A stretch of DNA of 64,000 nt from Thermoanaerobaculia bacterium (GTDB lineage: Bacteria > Acidobacteriota > Thermoanaerobaculia > UBA5066). Position numbers and translations under genes: made by a program. The stretch lies in assembly GCA_022071945.1 (NCBI GenBank), contig JAJVIN010000039.1, positions 102,735-166,734 of the forward strand, read 5' to 3'. Every line of letters begins with the position of its first letter. The stretch's first letter is position 1. This document shows positions 56,180 to 64,000 of this stretch, piece after piece. The notes under the pieces were generated by a model, which saw only the letters and a program-made list of their open reading frames with translations, had not been told where the DNA came from and ran no database searches.

Positions 56180-59095
56180 ATGGAAGAACGCGACTACAAG
56201 TCCACCCTGCTGCTCCCGAAGACGAGTTTCCCGATGAAGGCCGATCTCCCGAAGAGGGAACCCGAGCGCCTGAAGAAATGGCACTCCGAGGACCTCTACG
56301 CGGCCATCCGCGCCGCCTTCGCCGGAAAGCCCCGCTACATCCTGCACGACGGACCGCCCTATGCCAACGGGCGTATCCACATCGGGACGGCGATCAACAA
56401 GATCCTCAAGGACATCGTGGTCCGCTCGAAGACGCTGGCGGGATTCGACTCGCCGTACGTTCCGGGCTGGGACTGCCACGGCCTCCCGATCGAGTTGAAG
56501 GTGGACAAGGAACTGGGCGCGAAAAAGAAGGGGATGTCGGACGTCGAGATCCGTCGCGCCTGCCGGGACTACGCCGCTCACTGGATCGACCACCAGCGAA
56601 CGGACTTCATGCGGCTCGGTGTTCTCGGGTTGTGGGAGCGTCCCTACCGCACCATGGACTTCGACTATCAGGCCGAGATCGCCAGGGCCTTCGGCGAATT
56701 CGTCGCAAAGGACCTGGTCACTTTCGGCTTCAAGGCGGTCCTCTGGTGCGTCCAGTGCAAGACGGCCCTGGCCGAGGCCGAGGTCGAGTACGAGGAGAAG
56801 ACCGACCCGTCCATCTTCGTGGCGTTCCCCATGCCCCGAGTGCCGGGTGTCGAGTCCCTGTGGAAGGACGTCCTGCCTGCCGAGGCCCAGCTCTTCGCCA
56901 CGATCTGGACGACGACTCCGTGGACGCTTCCCGCCAATCGCGCCATCGCCATCGGGCCTGAGGTCCCTTACGTCCTGGCTTGCCGCGAGAGTGACCCGAA
57001 GAGCCTCTATCTGATCGCCGAGCCCCTCGTCGAGGCAGTTGCCAAGGCGACGGGGTGGAAGGACCTCGCGGCCGTCGCGGGTTCCCGCCGGACGGGTGCC
57101 CAGATCGCCGAGGTCAAGCCAGGCTACAGACGGCCCTTCGACATGGACGGCAAGAGCTTCGGGTTCCTCCTGGGGGACCACGTTTCGACCTCGGACGGGA
57201 CGGGGCTGGTTCACACCGCCCCGGGTCACGGGCGCGAGGACTACGACGCCGTGAGGCGCGCGGGGTTCACCGTCGACGATCCCGCGCTCTGTCCCGTCGA
57301 CGAGAGCGGCCACTACGACATCCACGTTCCGGAGTTCCTGCGCGGACTGCGGGTCGTCTCCGCTCACAAGCCCGAGCAGGATGCCAACCGGGCCGTACTG
57401 AAGGCCCTCTCGGAGGGCGAGGAATCTGGCGCGCGTCTTCTGGCCCAGCACGACTACCCGCACAGCTACCCTCACTGCTGGCGTTGCAAGAACCCAGTCG
57501 TGTTCCGGGCGACCCACCAGTGGTTCATCGACCTCGGCGCTCTGCGCGACCGGGCTCTCGACGAGATCCGAAACAAGGTGAACTGGGTCCCGGCCTTCGG
57601 GGTGAACCGGATCGGCGGCATGGTGGAGAACCGTCTGGAGTGGACGATCTCGAGGCAGAGAAGGTGGGGCTCCCCCATCACGTTTCTTCGGTGCAAGACC
57701 TGCCTTGCCGAGGGACACCTCGAGCACTTTCCGGCGTTTCACGACGAGAGCGAGCGGAACCGGTTCTTCGAGAACCTGGTGGAGATCTTCCGCCAGAACG
57801 GGGCCGACGCGTGGTACGACGACGAGAACTTCCCGCCGTCGCGGTTCCTGCTCGAGGGCGGTGCCTGCCACCGATGCAAGGGCACGGACTTCGAAAAGCT
57901 CAGAGACATCCTGGACGTCTGGTTCGACTCCGGCGTCTCGCACGCGGCCGTCCTGGCGTCGTCTCGCTACGGGATCGAGAACCCCTACGAGGGAGCATTC
58001 GAGTCGCCCGTTCTCTATCTCGAGGGCCACGACCAGCATCGTGGCTGGTTCCAGAGCTCTCTCTTGACGGCGATCGCGCTCGAGGGGAAAGCCCCGTACG
58101 AGACCGTCGTCACCCACGGGTTCGTGGTGGACGGAGACGGCCGGAAGATGTCGAAGAGCCTGGGGAACGTGGTGGCGCCCGAGGACGTCATCAAGACGCA
58201 CGGAGCCGACGTCCTGCGCCTGTTCGCCGCCTCGGTGGACTACACCGACGACATCAGGCTCAACAACGAGATCCTGACCCGGACGGCCGAGGCCTACCGG
58301 AAGATCCGGAACACGGCCCGCTTTCTGCTCTCCGTGCTCTTTGATTTCGACCCGGCGAAGGACGCGGTTCCCGACGCGGCGCTCGAGCCTTTCGACCGGT
58401 TCATCCTCGGCAGGGCCGCCGACGTCGTGGCCGACGCGCGGAAGGCGTATGACACTTTTGCCTTTCACATGGCGGCGCGAGAGCTCCTCGACTTCTCGAC
58501 AGCCGACCTGTCGGCCCTGTGGTGCGACGTCCGCAAGGACACGCTCTACGTCCTGGCCGCAAACGACCCGGCCAGACGCTCCGCCCAGACGGCGGCCTAC
58601 AGGCTGGCGGAGACGATCGCCCTCCTCCTGAACCCGATCTGCCCGTTCACCGCCGAGGAGATCTGGCAGACCATCCCGGGCCACGAAGGGTCGAGCCCGT
58701 CGCTTGCGACCTACGCGACCCTTCACCTTCATGCCCTTTCAGAGGATGCGAGTGATGGCTGGAAGGCGCTGCAGGAGGTGCGGGAGGCCTTCCAGAAAGC
58801 ACTGGAGCCGCTCCGGCGAAGCGGGGCCGTGGGCAGCGCCAGCCAGGCGACGGCCATCCTGCCCGACACTCAGGAAACCCGGGATGCGATGCGCCAGGCC
58901 GGCCTGGACGCCACGAGACTAGCGGAATTCCTCATGGTGCCTTCCGTGGAGTTCTCGGCGGAAGCGCAGGCTCCCGAGGCCCGGGCTGCCGAAGGACGGA
59001 AGTGTCCCCGGTGCTGGCAGGCCCGGCCCGAGGTGGCCGACGGGGTCTGTGACCGCTGTCAGAAAGTCATCGAGTCGCTGCCCGGAGCCGCCTGA
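56180..59095 (+). CDS. ileS: Isoleucyl-tRNA synthetase
   Basis: Charges tRNA-Ile. 971 residues. HIGH motif at [16 protein letters not shown] near 58, editing domain with [16 protein letters not shown] sequence ([15 protein letters not shown] near 244), [10 protein letters not shown] near 655, and a C-terminal zinc region CPRCWQ...CDRCQ. Length is a little above the usual 930. No T-box leader is seen upstream (only 84 nt to the divergent gene). Its stop shares a base with the lspA start (TGATG). Confidence 0.96.
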   Translation: MEERDYKSTLLLPKTSFPMKADLPKREPERLKKWHSEDLYAAIRAAFAGKPRYILHDGPPYANGRIHIGTAINKILKDIVVRSKTLAGFDSPYVPGWDCHGLPIELKVDKELGAKKKGMSDVEIRRACRDYAAHWIDHQRTDFMRLGVLGLWERPYRTMDFDYQAEIARAFGEFVAKDLVTFGFKAVLWCVQCKTALAEAEVEYEEKTDPSIFVAFPMPRVPGVESLWKDVLPAEAQLFATIWTTTPWTLPANRAIAIGPEVPYVLACRESDPKSLYLIAEPLVEAVAKATGWKDLAAVAGSRRTGAQIAEVKPGYRRPFDMDGKSFGFLLGDHVSTSDGTGLVHTAPGHGREDYDAVRRAGFTVDDPALCPVDESGHYDIHVPEFLRGLRVVSAHKPEQDANRAVLKALSEGEESGARLLAQHDYPHSYPHCWRCKNPVVFRATHQWFIDLGALRDRALDEIRNKVNWVPAFGVNRIGGMVENRLEWTISRQRRWGSPITFLRCKTCLAEGHLEHFPAFHDESERNRFFENLVEIFRQNGADAWYDDENFPPSRFLLEGGACHRCKGTDFEKLRDILDVWFDSGVSHAAVLASSRYGIENPYEGAFESPVLYLEGHDQHRGWFQSSLLTAIALEGKAPYETVVTHGFVVDGDGRKMSKSLGNVVAPEDVIKTHGADVLRLFAASVDYTDDIRLNNEILTRTAEAYRKIRNTARFLLSVLFDFDPAKDAVPDAALEPFDRFILGRAADVVADARKAYDTFAFHMAARELLDFSTADLSALWCDVRKDTLYVLAANDPARRSAQTAAYRLAETIALLLNPICPFTAEEIWQTIPGHEGSSPSLATYATLHLHALSEDASDGWKALQEVREAFQKALEPLRRSGAVGSASQATAILPDTQETRDAMRQAGLDATRLAEFLMVPSVEFSAEAQAPEARAAEGRKCPRCWQARPEVADGVCDRCQKVIESLPGAA

Positions 59096-59637
59096 TGCCG
59101 TTCCTCTCGGAGCGGCCGGTTCTTCTCCGCTCGCTCTACGCGCTCCTGGCGGTCTTCATCGTTCTCTTGGACCAGTGGACGAAACTCCTGGTCCTCGACC
59201 GCATTCCCCTGCACGACTCCGTGACGGTCATCCCCGGCTTCTTCAACCTCACCCACGTTCAGAACACGGGCGCGGCGTTCGGCTTCTTCGCGTCGATTTC
59301 TTCACCCGTCAAGACGTTCCTCTTGAATGTGGTCGCGCTCGCGATCTTCGCTTTCGTGGCCACCTTCTCGCTGCGAACGCCGGCAACCGCCTGGCTTCTG
59401 CAGAGCGCCCTCGCCCTCACCCTGGGAGGGGCCGCCGGGAACCTGATCGACCGTTTGCGGGTGGGCTCCGTCACGGATTTCCTCCACTTCTACATCCGCG
59501 ATTTCCACTGGTGGTCGTTCAACATCGCCGACAGCGCCATCACGGTCGGGGTCTGCGTCCTGGCCTGGGAGCTCTGGCGAACGCCCGAGCCAACAGAAGC
59601 GGCTGGGGCGGAAAAGGAAGACGACCATGTGGCCTGA
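59095..59637 (+). CDS. lspA: Lipoprotein signal peptidase (signal peptidase II)
   Basis: Cleaves prolipoproteins after Lgt modification; inner membrane. 180 residues with four membrane helices. LDQWTKLLVL near 24, FFNLTHVQNTGAAFGF near 50, GGAAGNLIDRLRVGSVTDFLHFYI near 113 (the catalytic Asp in NLIDR) and FNIADSAITVGV near 140 (the second catalytic Asp). ileS-lspA-lgt order is natural. Overlaps lgt by 11 nt. Confidence 0.96.
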   Translation: MPFLSERPVLLRSLYALLAVFIVLLDQWTKLLVLDRIPLHDSVTVIPGFFNLTHVQNTGAAFGFFASISSPVKTFLLNVVALAIFAFVATFSLRTPATAWLLQSALALTLGGAAGNLIDRLRVGSVTDFLHFYIRDFHWWSFNIADSAITVGVCVLAWELWRTPEPTEAAGAEKEDDHVA

Positions 59638-60406
59638 GCTCTTCCGGATCTCTTCGTTCGCGATCCCCTCATACGGGTTTCTCCTGGCGGTGGGGTTCGT
59701 ATCCTCGGTCTTCCTCCTGGCCGCGAGAGCTCCCAAGTTCGGGATCGATCGCGATGCCGCCGCCGACTTCGGCGTCGTCGTCTTGCTGGCGGGTCTTTTG
59801 GGGGCGAAGGTCCTCCTCGTCATCGTCGAATGGCCGCGATACCTCGTCTCGTGGCAGGGCGTCATGGATCTGATGAGGGCCGGAGGAGTCTTCTATGGAG
59901 GATTCCTCGGAGCCGTCGGTGCGGCGGCCTACTATCTTCACAAGAAGAAACTGAGCTTCTGGTCGATGGCGGACGCGGCGGCACCCGCCGTGGCGCTCGG
60001 TCAGGCCATCGGCAGGCTAGGGTGCCTCGCCGCCGGCTGCTGCTGGGGGCGTGAGTGTCACGAACCCTGGGCGATCACGTTCACGAATCCTATGGCCGAA
60101 CAGAACGTCGGTGTTCCGCTCGGGATCCCGCTCCATCCCACACAGGTTTACGAGGCCGTCGGGACCTTCGTTCTCCTCTTCCTCCTGGTGACTTTCGAGA
60201 AGCGGCGGTTCCCCGGGCAGACGTTTGCGTCGTACCTGTGCGGTTACGCGATCCTGCGCGGAGTCGTCGAGTTCTTCAGGGGCGACCCGAGGGGGGAATT
60301 CCTCGGCCTGATGTCCACCTCCCAGTTCATCGCTCTCCTCTGTTTCGCGGCGGGAGCGGCGGTCTACGTCCTCCAACAGAAAAAGCCCGTTTCCCAGACC
60401 GCGTGA
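59627..60406 (+). CDS. lgt: Prolipoprotein diacylglyceryl transferase
   Basis: Adds diacylglycerol to lipobox Cys. 259 residues, about seven membrane segments. VFYGGFLGAVGAAAYYL near 87, the Lgt signature GQAIGRLGCLAAGCCWG near 126 and HPTQVYEAVGTFVLL near 168. Stop overlaps the rluD start (GTGA). Fits the many lipoproteins in the window. Confidence 0.94.
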   Translation: MWPELFRISSFAIPSYGFLLAVGFVSSVFLLAARAPKFGIDRDAAADFGVVVLLAGLLGAKVLLVIVEWPRYLVSWQGVMDLMRAGGVFYGGFLGAVGAAAYYLHKKKLSFWSMADAAAPAVALGQAIGRLGCLAAGCCWGRECHEPWAITFTNPMAEQNVGVPLGIPLHPTQVYEAVGTFVLLFLLVTFEKRRFPGQTFASYLCGYAILRGVVEFFRGDPRGEFLGLMSTSQFIALLCFAAGAAVYVLQQKKPVSQTA

Positions 60407-61407
60407 ACGGCGGTTCGGGTGACAGACCTGAACGCCATGTCCTGGCGGACAGGGGGGATGCCGGGGAGCGGCTGGACAAAGTGCTCCTCAGGCATCTGGC
60501 GGATCTTCCAGATGTCTCCAGGTCCCGGATCCAGCAGTGGATCGCGGATGGGACCGTCCTCGTGGACGGCCGCGTGGCCGCAAAGGTCTCGGAGAAGGTC
60601 AAGGCCGGGAGCTCGATCCACCTCACCCTGCCGCCACCGCCTCCCCCGCGCCCGGATCTCGTCCCGCAGGAGATCCCCCTCTCGGTCGTGTATGAGGACG
60701 ACGATCTTCTCGTGATTGACAAGCCTCCGGGGCTAGTCGTCCATCCCGCCGTCGGACACCGGGAAGGAACCCTCGTGAACGCTCTGCTCTTTCGCTCTCA
60801 ATCGTGGGCGGGCGAAGCTGACCGGCCGGGAATCGTCCACCGGCTCGACAAGGACACATCGGGACTCCTCATCGTGGCGAAAACGGGGGCGGCTCATCTC
60901 GGACTCTCGCGGATGATGAAGAACCGGCACATCACGAAGGAGTACCTGGCTGTCGTCTACGGGCACCCACCCGTCCGCAAAGGCCGGATCGACTTGAAGA
61001 TCGGCCGCGACCCGGCCGACCGAAAGAAGATGAAGGCCTCGAAGGAAGACGGGCGGGAGTCGACGACGTACTACGAACTCCTCGCCGAGTCGTCTGGAAA
61101 GAAGGCGGGCGTCAGTCTGGTGCTCTGCCGGCTCGTGACCGGGAGGACCCACCAGATCAGGGTCCACCTGAAGGCCATCAACCTCCCGATCGTGGGGGAC
61201 GTGGTCTACGGGTCTCCTCGCTGGAGGAACCTGGCAGACCCTGATCTCGCGGCTGCTTGCCAGGCGATGGGCCGGCAAGCGCTGCACGCCTACCGGCTCG
61301 GGTTCGAACACCCGGTGACGGGGGCGACACTCGTCCTGAGCGCTCCCCTTCCTCCGGACATTGTCGCCTTGTTGAAGGCCGCGGGGCTCGAGCTTCAGCA
61401 GACCTGA
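60403..61407 (+). CDS. rluD: RluD/RluA-family 23S rRNA pseudouridine synthase
   Basis: Makes pseudouridines in 23S rRNA. 334 residues from the GTG at 60403. S4 domain (RIQQWIADGTVLVDG near 40), then IDKPPGLVVHPAVGH near 105 and the catalytic GIVHRLDKDTSGLLIVAK near 144 with Asp in HRLD. ARLVTGRTHQIRVH-type motif appears as LCRLVTGRTHQIRVHLKAI near 240. Coupled to lgt by a GTGA overlap. Confidence 0.92.
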   Translation: MNGGSGDRPERHVLADRGDAGERLDKVLLRHLADLPDVSRSRIQQWIADGTVLVDGRVAAKVSEKVKAGSSIHLTLPPPPPPRPDLVPQEIPLSVVYEDDDLLVIDKPPGLVVHPAVGHREGTLVNALLFRSQSWAGEADRPGIVHRLDKDTSGLLIVAKTGAAHLGLSRMMKNRHITKEYLAVVYGHPPVRKGRIDLKIGRDPADRKKMKASKEDGRESTTYYELLAESSGKKAGVSLVLCRLVTGRTHQIRVHLKAINLPIVGDVVYGSPRWRNLADPDLAAACQAMGRQALHAYRLGFEHPVTGATLVLSAPLPPDIVALLKAAGLELQQT

Positions 61408-61463
61408 AGCCCGCCCGGCTCCGGGGCGTCACGGTCGTCCCGTTCGAGTCGCTCCAGGGTCCG

Positions 61464-62618
61464 TCACCGGGCTGTCGCGACGGCCGCGCAGCGATCGAGT
61501 CTGCTCTCGATCTCGGCAAGGACCTGGCGGTAACGGCTGCTTCCGACCTTCCCGTACTGGGCGCGAAATGTCTCGGTCGAGAGGCTCTCTGGCAGGTCCG
61601 ACACCTGGGGGAAGAAGTCATCCACCAAGAACCCGCGCTCCAGCCTGAGCCGGATTCCATCGGCCTCGGCTTCCGTTCGAGTCGCCGCCATCGCGAATCG
61701 AACACCCGCCCGGTCGGCGGCCAGGTCTCCGAACGAGAAACCGGAGCCCTTGCCGAGCGCGTCGATCGCCTCCTTGAGAAGGCCGCCGGCGTCGCTCAGC
61801 CCCGGACTCTCGACGACGGCAAGAGCCGCGCTGACGGCAAAGTGTCTCGCCCAGTCTTCCCGGCCTCTCAGACTGGATCCCTGACCGAGTGAGGCGGCGC
61901 GTGCGACCAGATCGTCCTTCGGGTCCAGGCCCGCGAGCCGGGCGAGCCGCTCATGGCCGGCCGTGATCCCGAGCGCCAGGATGGAGGCCCGGTTCTGGAA
62001 GACGGCGGCGGCAGACCTCTCCCTCGCAGGGTCGCGACGGAAGGCCGCCTCCATCAGGGCACCGAAGCGTGCCTCACCCTGAGCGAGGGCAGGCCCTGCG
62101 TTCACGATTCTCTCGAGCTCCGCGCGGGTCGCTCGACTCAGGTCCCCGGAAGCCCCGCGGGTGAATACCCACAGAACGGCCCCGACGACGAGGGACGAAA
62201 CGCCGATCGTCACTCCCCAGTTGCGGAAGTTCAGTCCGAGCCCGGCGATTGCTCCCAGGCCGCAGGCGATGGCCGGGATGACTACATGGCCAAGCGACGG
62301 GACTTGCATGAGCTTCAGGGATCGGATGAGGAGAGCCAGCCCGATCACGAAGAACGGAACGAGCGCCATCTGAAGGACCCGGCCTCGAAGGGAGGGAGAC
62401 TTCTTGATCGCGAAGGCGGCAACGAGCCCGAGGGAACCGTAGAAGAGCGCCCGCAGTCCAACGGCCGCCACCAGGTAGGCGAGCTTCCAACTCATCCCGA
62501 AGACCGAGCCAAGCCGCTCCGCGAGCCAGTGCGGGGGCGAGATTGGAGCGGGCACGAGGATGAGGGCCAGCAACACCAGGCCGCTGGCGACCAGCCTGGT
62601 CTTGATCTTTGCGTTCAT
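61464..62618 (-). CDS. Membrane protein of unknown function
   Basis: 384 residues, not recognised. The N-terminal 155 residues hold about five hydrophobic segments (8-25, 46-70, 84-105, 112-130, 135-153). The rest (about 160-384) is a soluble, helix-rich, Ala/Arg-rich domain ending in ESRLDRCAAVATAR. No catalytic motif is obvious. Its stop faces the rluD stop (56-nt gap) and its start is 4 nt from the UspA-like gene stop, so it is in the same transcript as that gene. Confidence 0.7.
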   Translation of the reverse strand: MNAKIKTRLVASGLVLLALILVPAPISPPHWLAERLGSVFGMSWKLAYLVAAVGLRALFYGSLGLVAAFAIKKSPSLRGRVLQMALVPFFVIGLALLIRSLKLMQVPSLGHVVIPAIACGLGAIAGLGLNFRNWGVTIGVSSLVVGAVLWVFTRGASGDLSRATRAELERIVNAGPALAQGEARFGALMEAAFRRDPARERSAAAVFQNRASILALGITAGHERLARLAGLDPKDDLVARAASLGQGSSLRGREDWARHFAVSAALAVVESPGLSDAGGLLKEAIDALGKGSGFSFGDLAADRAGVRFAMAATRTEAEADGIRLRLERGFLVDDFFPQVSDLPESLSTETFRAQYGKVGSSRYRQVLAEIESRLDRCAAVATAR

Positions 62619-62622
62619 CCGC

Positions 62623-63471
62623 TCAGCCGAGAAGGGACCCGACCGGCAGATTCAAAACCGGACAGGCCGCCTGGTTCAGGACCCTCTCGGAGGTTGTTCC
62701 GCGCAGGGCATCGAGGAAGCCATCCGGGCCGTCGGTGGTCATGATGATGAGACCCGCGCGGCTCTCCCCCGCCACCTGCACGATGACATCCGCCGGTTCT
62801 CCCTTCTTCGTGACCCTTCGCCAGGTCCACCCTGTGTCGCGCGGGATCTCGACTTCGGGAGCCTCCCCTTCCGCTCCGGCATGCAAGAGGGTCACGGTCC
62901 CCTCCGGGAGGTTCAGGTTCTGGATGATCCGGGAGGCCGCTTCCACGCCCGGTTCCGGCCGTGGAGAATGTGAGATGGGGATCAGGATGTTGTCGAGCGA
63001 GACACTCCCGCTCTCGCTCGAGACGAAGCCAGGCACACCGGCGGGCAGGAAGAGCGTCATCTGACCGGACTTTCTGGCCACGGGCTTTCCGATCGACTTC
63101 TCGAGCCAGCGCACCCGGCCTTCGGACCGGCTGACAGCGAGAACGATGAGGTCCGCGGGCTCTTTTTCCAGATATCCCAGGCACGCCGCCACGGGGTTCT
63201 TCGCCGTGGCCAGGGCCTTCTTGACGTCGATTCCGAGCTTCCCGACCGCGCTCTTCGGACTCCCCTGGGGAATGAGTCCCCACCGCTCGAGTGTGCTTCG
63301 CACCCCGGGAAAGTCGTCCCAGTCGACGTTGTGACTCGCCGAGACGTGCAGCATGCTCAGACGGGCGCGAGTGACGAGGGCGATCTTCAGCGCATGGCAG
63401 AACGCGACTTCGCTGGCCCCGGAGAAGTCGGAAGGGTGAAAAACGGAAGTCAGTCGGTTCTCGCGCGACAT
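62623..63471 (-). CDS. Universal stress protein (UspA-like), tandem domain
   Basis: 282 residues from the ATG at 63471. Two UspA-like halves: residues 1-140 (VFHPSDFSGASEVAFCHALKIALVTRARLSMLHV, then PADLIVLAVSRSEG) and 150-282 (NILIPISHSP, then GLIIMTTDGPDGFLDALRGTTSERVLNQAACPVLNLP). The second half ends in the GxxSxxVL-x-ACPVL-type ATP-binding motif, here GTTSERVLNQAACPVL, which suggests that half binds nucleotide. The earlier in-frame start lies in sequence with no homology-like pattern and was rejected. Confidence 0.86.
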   Translation of the reverse strand: MSRENRLTSVFHPSDFSGASEVAFCHALKIALVTRARLSMLHVSASHNVDWDDFPGVRSTLERWGLIPQGSPKSAVGKLGIDVKKALATAKNPVAACLGYLEKEPADLIVLAVSRSEGRVRWLEKSIGKPVARKSGQMTLFLPAGVPGFVSSESGSVSLDNILIPISHSPRPEPGVEAASRIIQNLNLPEGTVTLLHAGAEGEAPEVEIPRDTGWTWRRVTKKGEPADVIVQVAGESRAGLIIMTTDGPDGFLDALRGTTSERVLNQAACPVLNLPVGSLLG

Positions 63472-63524
63472 CGCCGGTTCGCTCGCATTCTGGCGCTCTG
63501 ACAGGCCTCGAAATCCCAGGGAAT

Positions 63525-63540
63525 CCGTGTGATAACACGG
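63525..63540. promoter_or_regulatory. Palindromic operator-like site upstream of the UspA-like gene
   Basis: CCGTGT GATA ACACGG: a perfect 6-bp inverted repeat around GATA, about 54 nt before the ATG at 63471. The spacing suits a transcription factor site; the identity of the factor is unknown. Confidence 0.4.
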
Positions 63541-63863
63541 GCCAACCCGACCGGCAAGCACGGTCCGCCGGGGCTCCTTCCACGAGCGGTCCGCTCTCCG
63601 GGTCAAAACGCAGTCAACGGCGGAAGCCTGAAATCCACCGCCTGGCGGGGATGAGGGAGTTGGAAGGCGCGGAGGCGACGGCATCTGGGGAGAGCGGCTC
63701 AGATCGCACCGGGTGATTCACGTGGTTCTCAGAACGCCTGTACCATCCAAGTTCGAAAGTCGTCGCGTCACTCTCGCAATGCCCAATGAGCCAAGTATGA
63801 GGAGGCCTTTGTTGAAAACGGTGAGGTCCCGGTTCAGCCAGATGGAGTTTCTCGTCCTTCCGA

Positions 63864-63892
63864 TTGCCCTGCTCCCTCCGTGCCAATATGGG
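63864..63892 (+). promoter_or_regulatory. Weak candidate promoter for the right-edge gene
   Basis: TTGCCC (63864-63869) and TATGGG (63887-63892) with a 17-bp spacer, about 54 nt before the ATG at 63946. Both boxes are imperfect. Confidence 0.25.
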
Positions 63893-63945
63893 TGAGACAC
63901 GAGATCCCGGAAAATTAGTGAGCAGGGCGGGGAGGTGAGACCCCG

Positions 63946-64000
63946 ATGGCGAAAACGGAAACGGTACCAGACAAGGGCTCGGCCGAAGTGCTCGAGAGGG
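63946..64000 (+). CDS. Start of an unidentified gene (cut by right edge)
   Basis: ATG at 63946 preceded by GGGGAGGTGAGA (Shine-Dalgarno-like, about 8-10 nt away), then an open frame reading MAKTETVPDKGSAEVLER to the end of the window. Only 18 full codons are visible, so no function can be given. Confidence 0.45.
   Translation, partial: MAKTETVPDKGSAEVLER

Larger units (their letters stand above)
63472..63945. other. 474-nt stretch without a convincing gene
   Basis: Between the UspA-like gene and the gene entering at 63946. The only open frames are short (about 60 codons or less), overlap each other on both strands and have no ribosome binding site. It holds the palindrome at 63525-63540 and a weak candidate promoter at 63864-63892. 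No tRNA or other RNA signature was found. Confidence 0.5.

Noticed and set aside
56117..58732. 871-residue minus-strand frame opposite ileS
   Set aside because: Antisense shadow; ileS carries all class I synthetase motifs on the plus strand.
63713..63895. 60-residue plus-strand frame in the gene-poor stretch
   Set aside because: No ribosome binding site or recognisable motif, and an equally long antisense frame covers the same bases.
1..64000. tRNA genes, CRISPR arrays, insertion sequences
   Set aside because: No T-loop consensus in cloverleaf context, no regularly spaced direct repeats with unique spacers, and no transposase frames or terminal repeats with flanking duplications were seen; the tandem repeats at 2351, 10356 and 37868 have no spacers.

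Overview
The window is a GC-rich, densely packed bacterial chromosome segment. It comes from a didermic (outer-membrane) bacterium, shown by lpxB, lptE, a complete Tol-Pal cluster and several lipoproteins. The gene set (DUF6677-type membrane protein, DUF4388/DnaJ/TPR protein, DUF4126 protein, S55-family SpoIVB-like peptidase in a non-sporulator, FHA/cyclic-nucleotide fusion) looks most like Acidobacteriota, perhaps Thermoanaerobaculia or Holophagae. That assignment is inference; there is no rRNA here to test it. I saw no tRNA, CRISPR array, insertion sequence or phage gene.

Layout. 1-2262 (minus): ihf/hup-like gene, HIT protein, two small membrane proteins, lpxB (cut by the left edge). 2289-4076: ribosomal protein S1 with a His/Glu-rich tail and its own promoter. 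4175-12930 (minus): cmk, hisC, rluB, scpB, scpA, trpS, M50 protease, STAS protein, recG, mostly joined by 1-4 nt overlaps. 12941-17670 (minus): CNB-FHA protein, LD-carboxypeptidase, NYN nuclease, RNase P RNA, DUF4126 protein, DUF4388/DnaJ/TPR protein. 17685-25142 (minus): uvrC, aldehyde dehydrogenase plus SDR reductase, Ski2-like helicase. 25142-27143 (minus): pabC-like and pabB, divergent from a YbgC-like thioesterase (plus); coaD converges on the thioesterase. 28081-35632 (minus): dipeptide-type ABC transporter without ATPases, beta-propeller protein, S55 peptidase. 35769-41103 (plus): tolQ-tolR-tolA-like-tolB-pal-cpoB, then rpsT and a terminator. 41175-44161 (minus): lptE and leuS. 44158-52317 (minus): cheB, cheR, HEAT-repeat protein, cheW, cheA, cheY-like, transglutaminase-like protein. 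52314-56095 (minus): nusB, ribH, PfkB kinase, MTA phosphorylase, Gfo/Idh/MocA oxidoreductase. 56180-61407 (plus): ileS, lspA, lgt, rluD. 61464-63471 (minus): an unrecognised membrane protein and a UspA-like protein. 63472-63945 has no convincing gene, and a plus-strand CDS begins at 63946 and leaves the window.

Most of the window is housekeeping. Genes are chained by ATGA, GTGA, TTGA or TGATG overlaps, implying long polycistronic messages with translational coupling. The less ordinary parts are: the chemosensory operon carrying a 743-residue HEAT-repeat protein and a transglutaminase-like protein but no receptor; a transporter/propeller/S55 peptidase block diverging from the Tol-Pal operon through a short region with a Shine-Dalgarno-masking hairpin; an 18-bp tandem palindromic repeat present inside both the STAS gene and tolB; and a 30-bp perfect duplication in the S1 tail. 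I found no single element that I can call a demonstrably new system; the chemosensory operon and the dispersed intragenic repeat are the best candidates.
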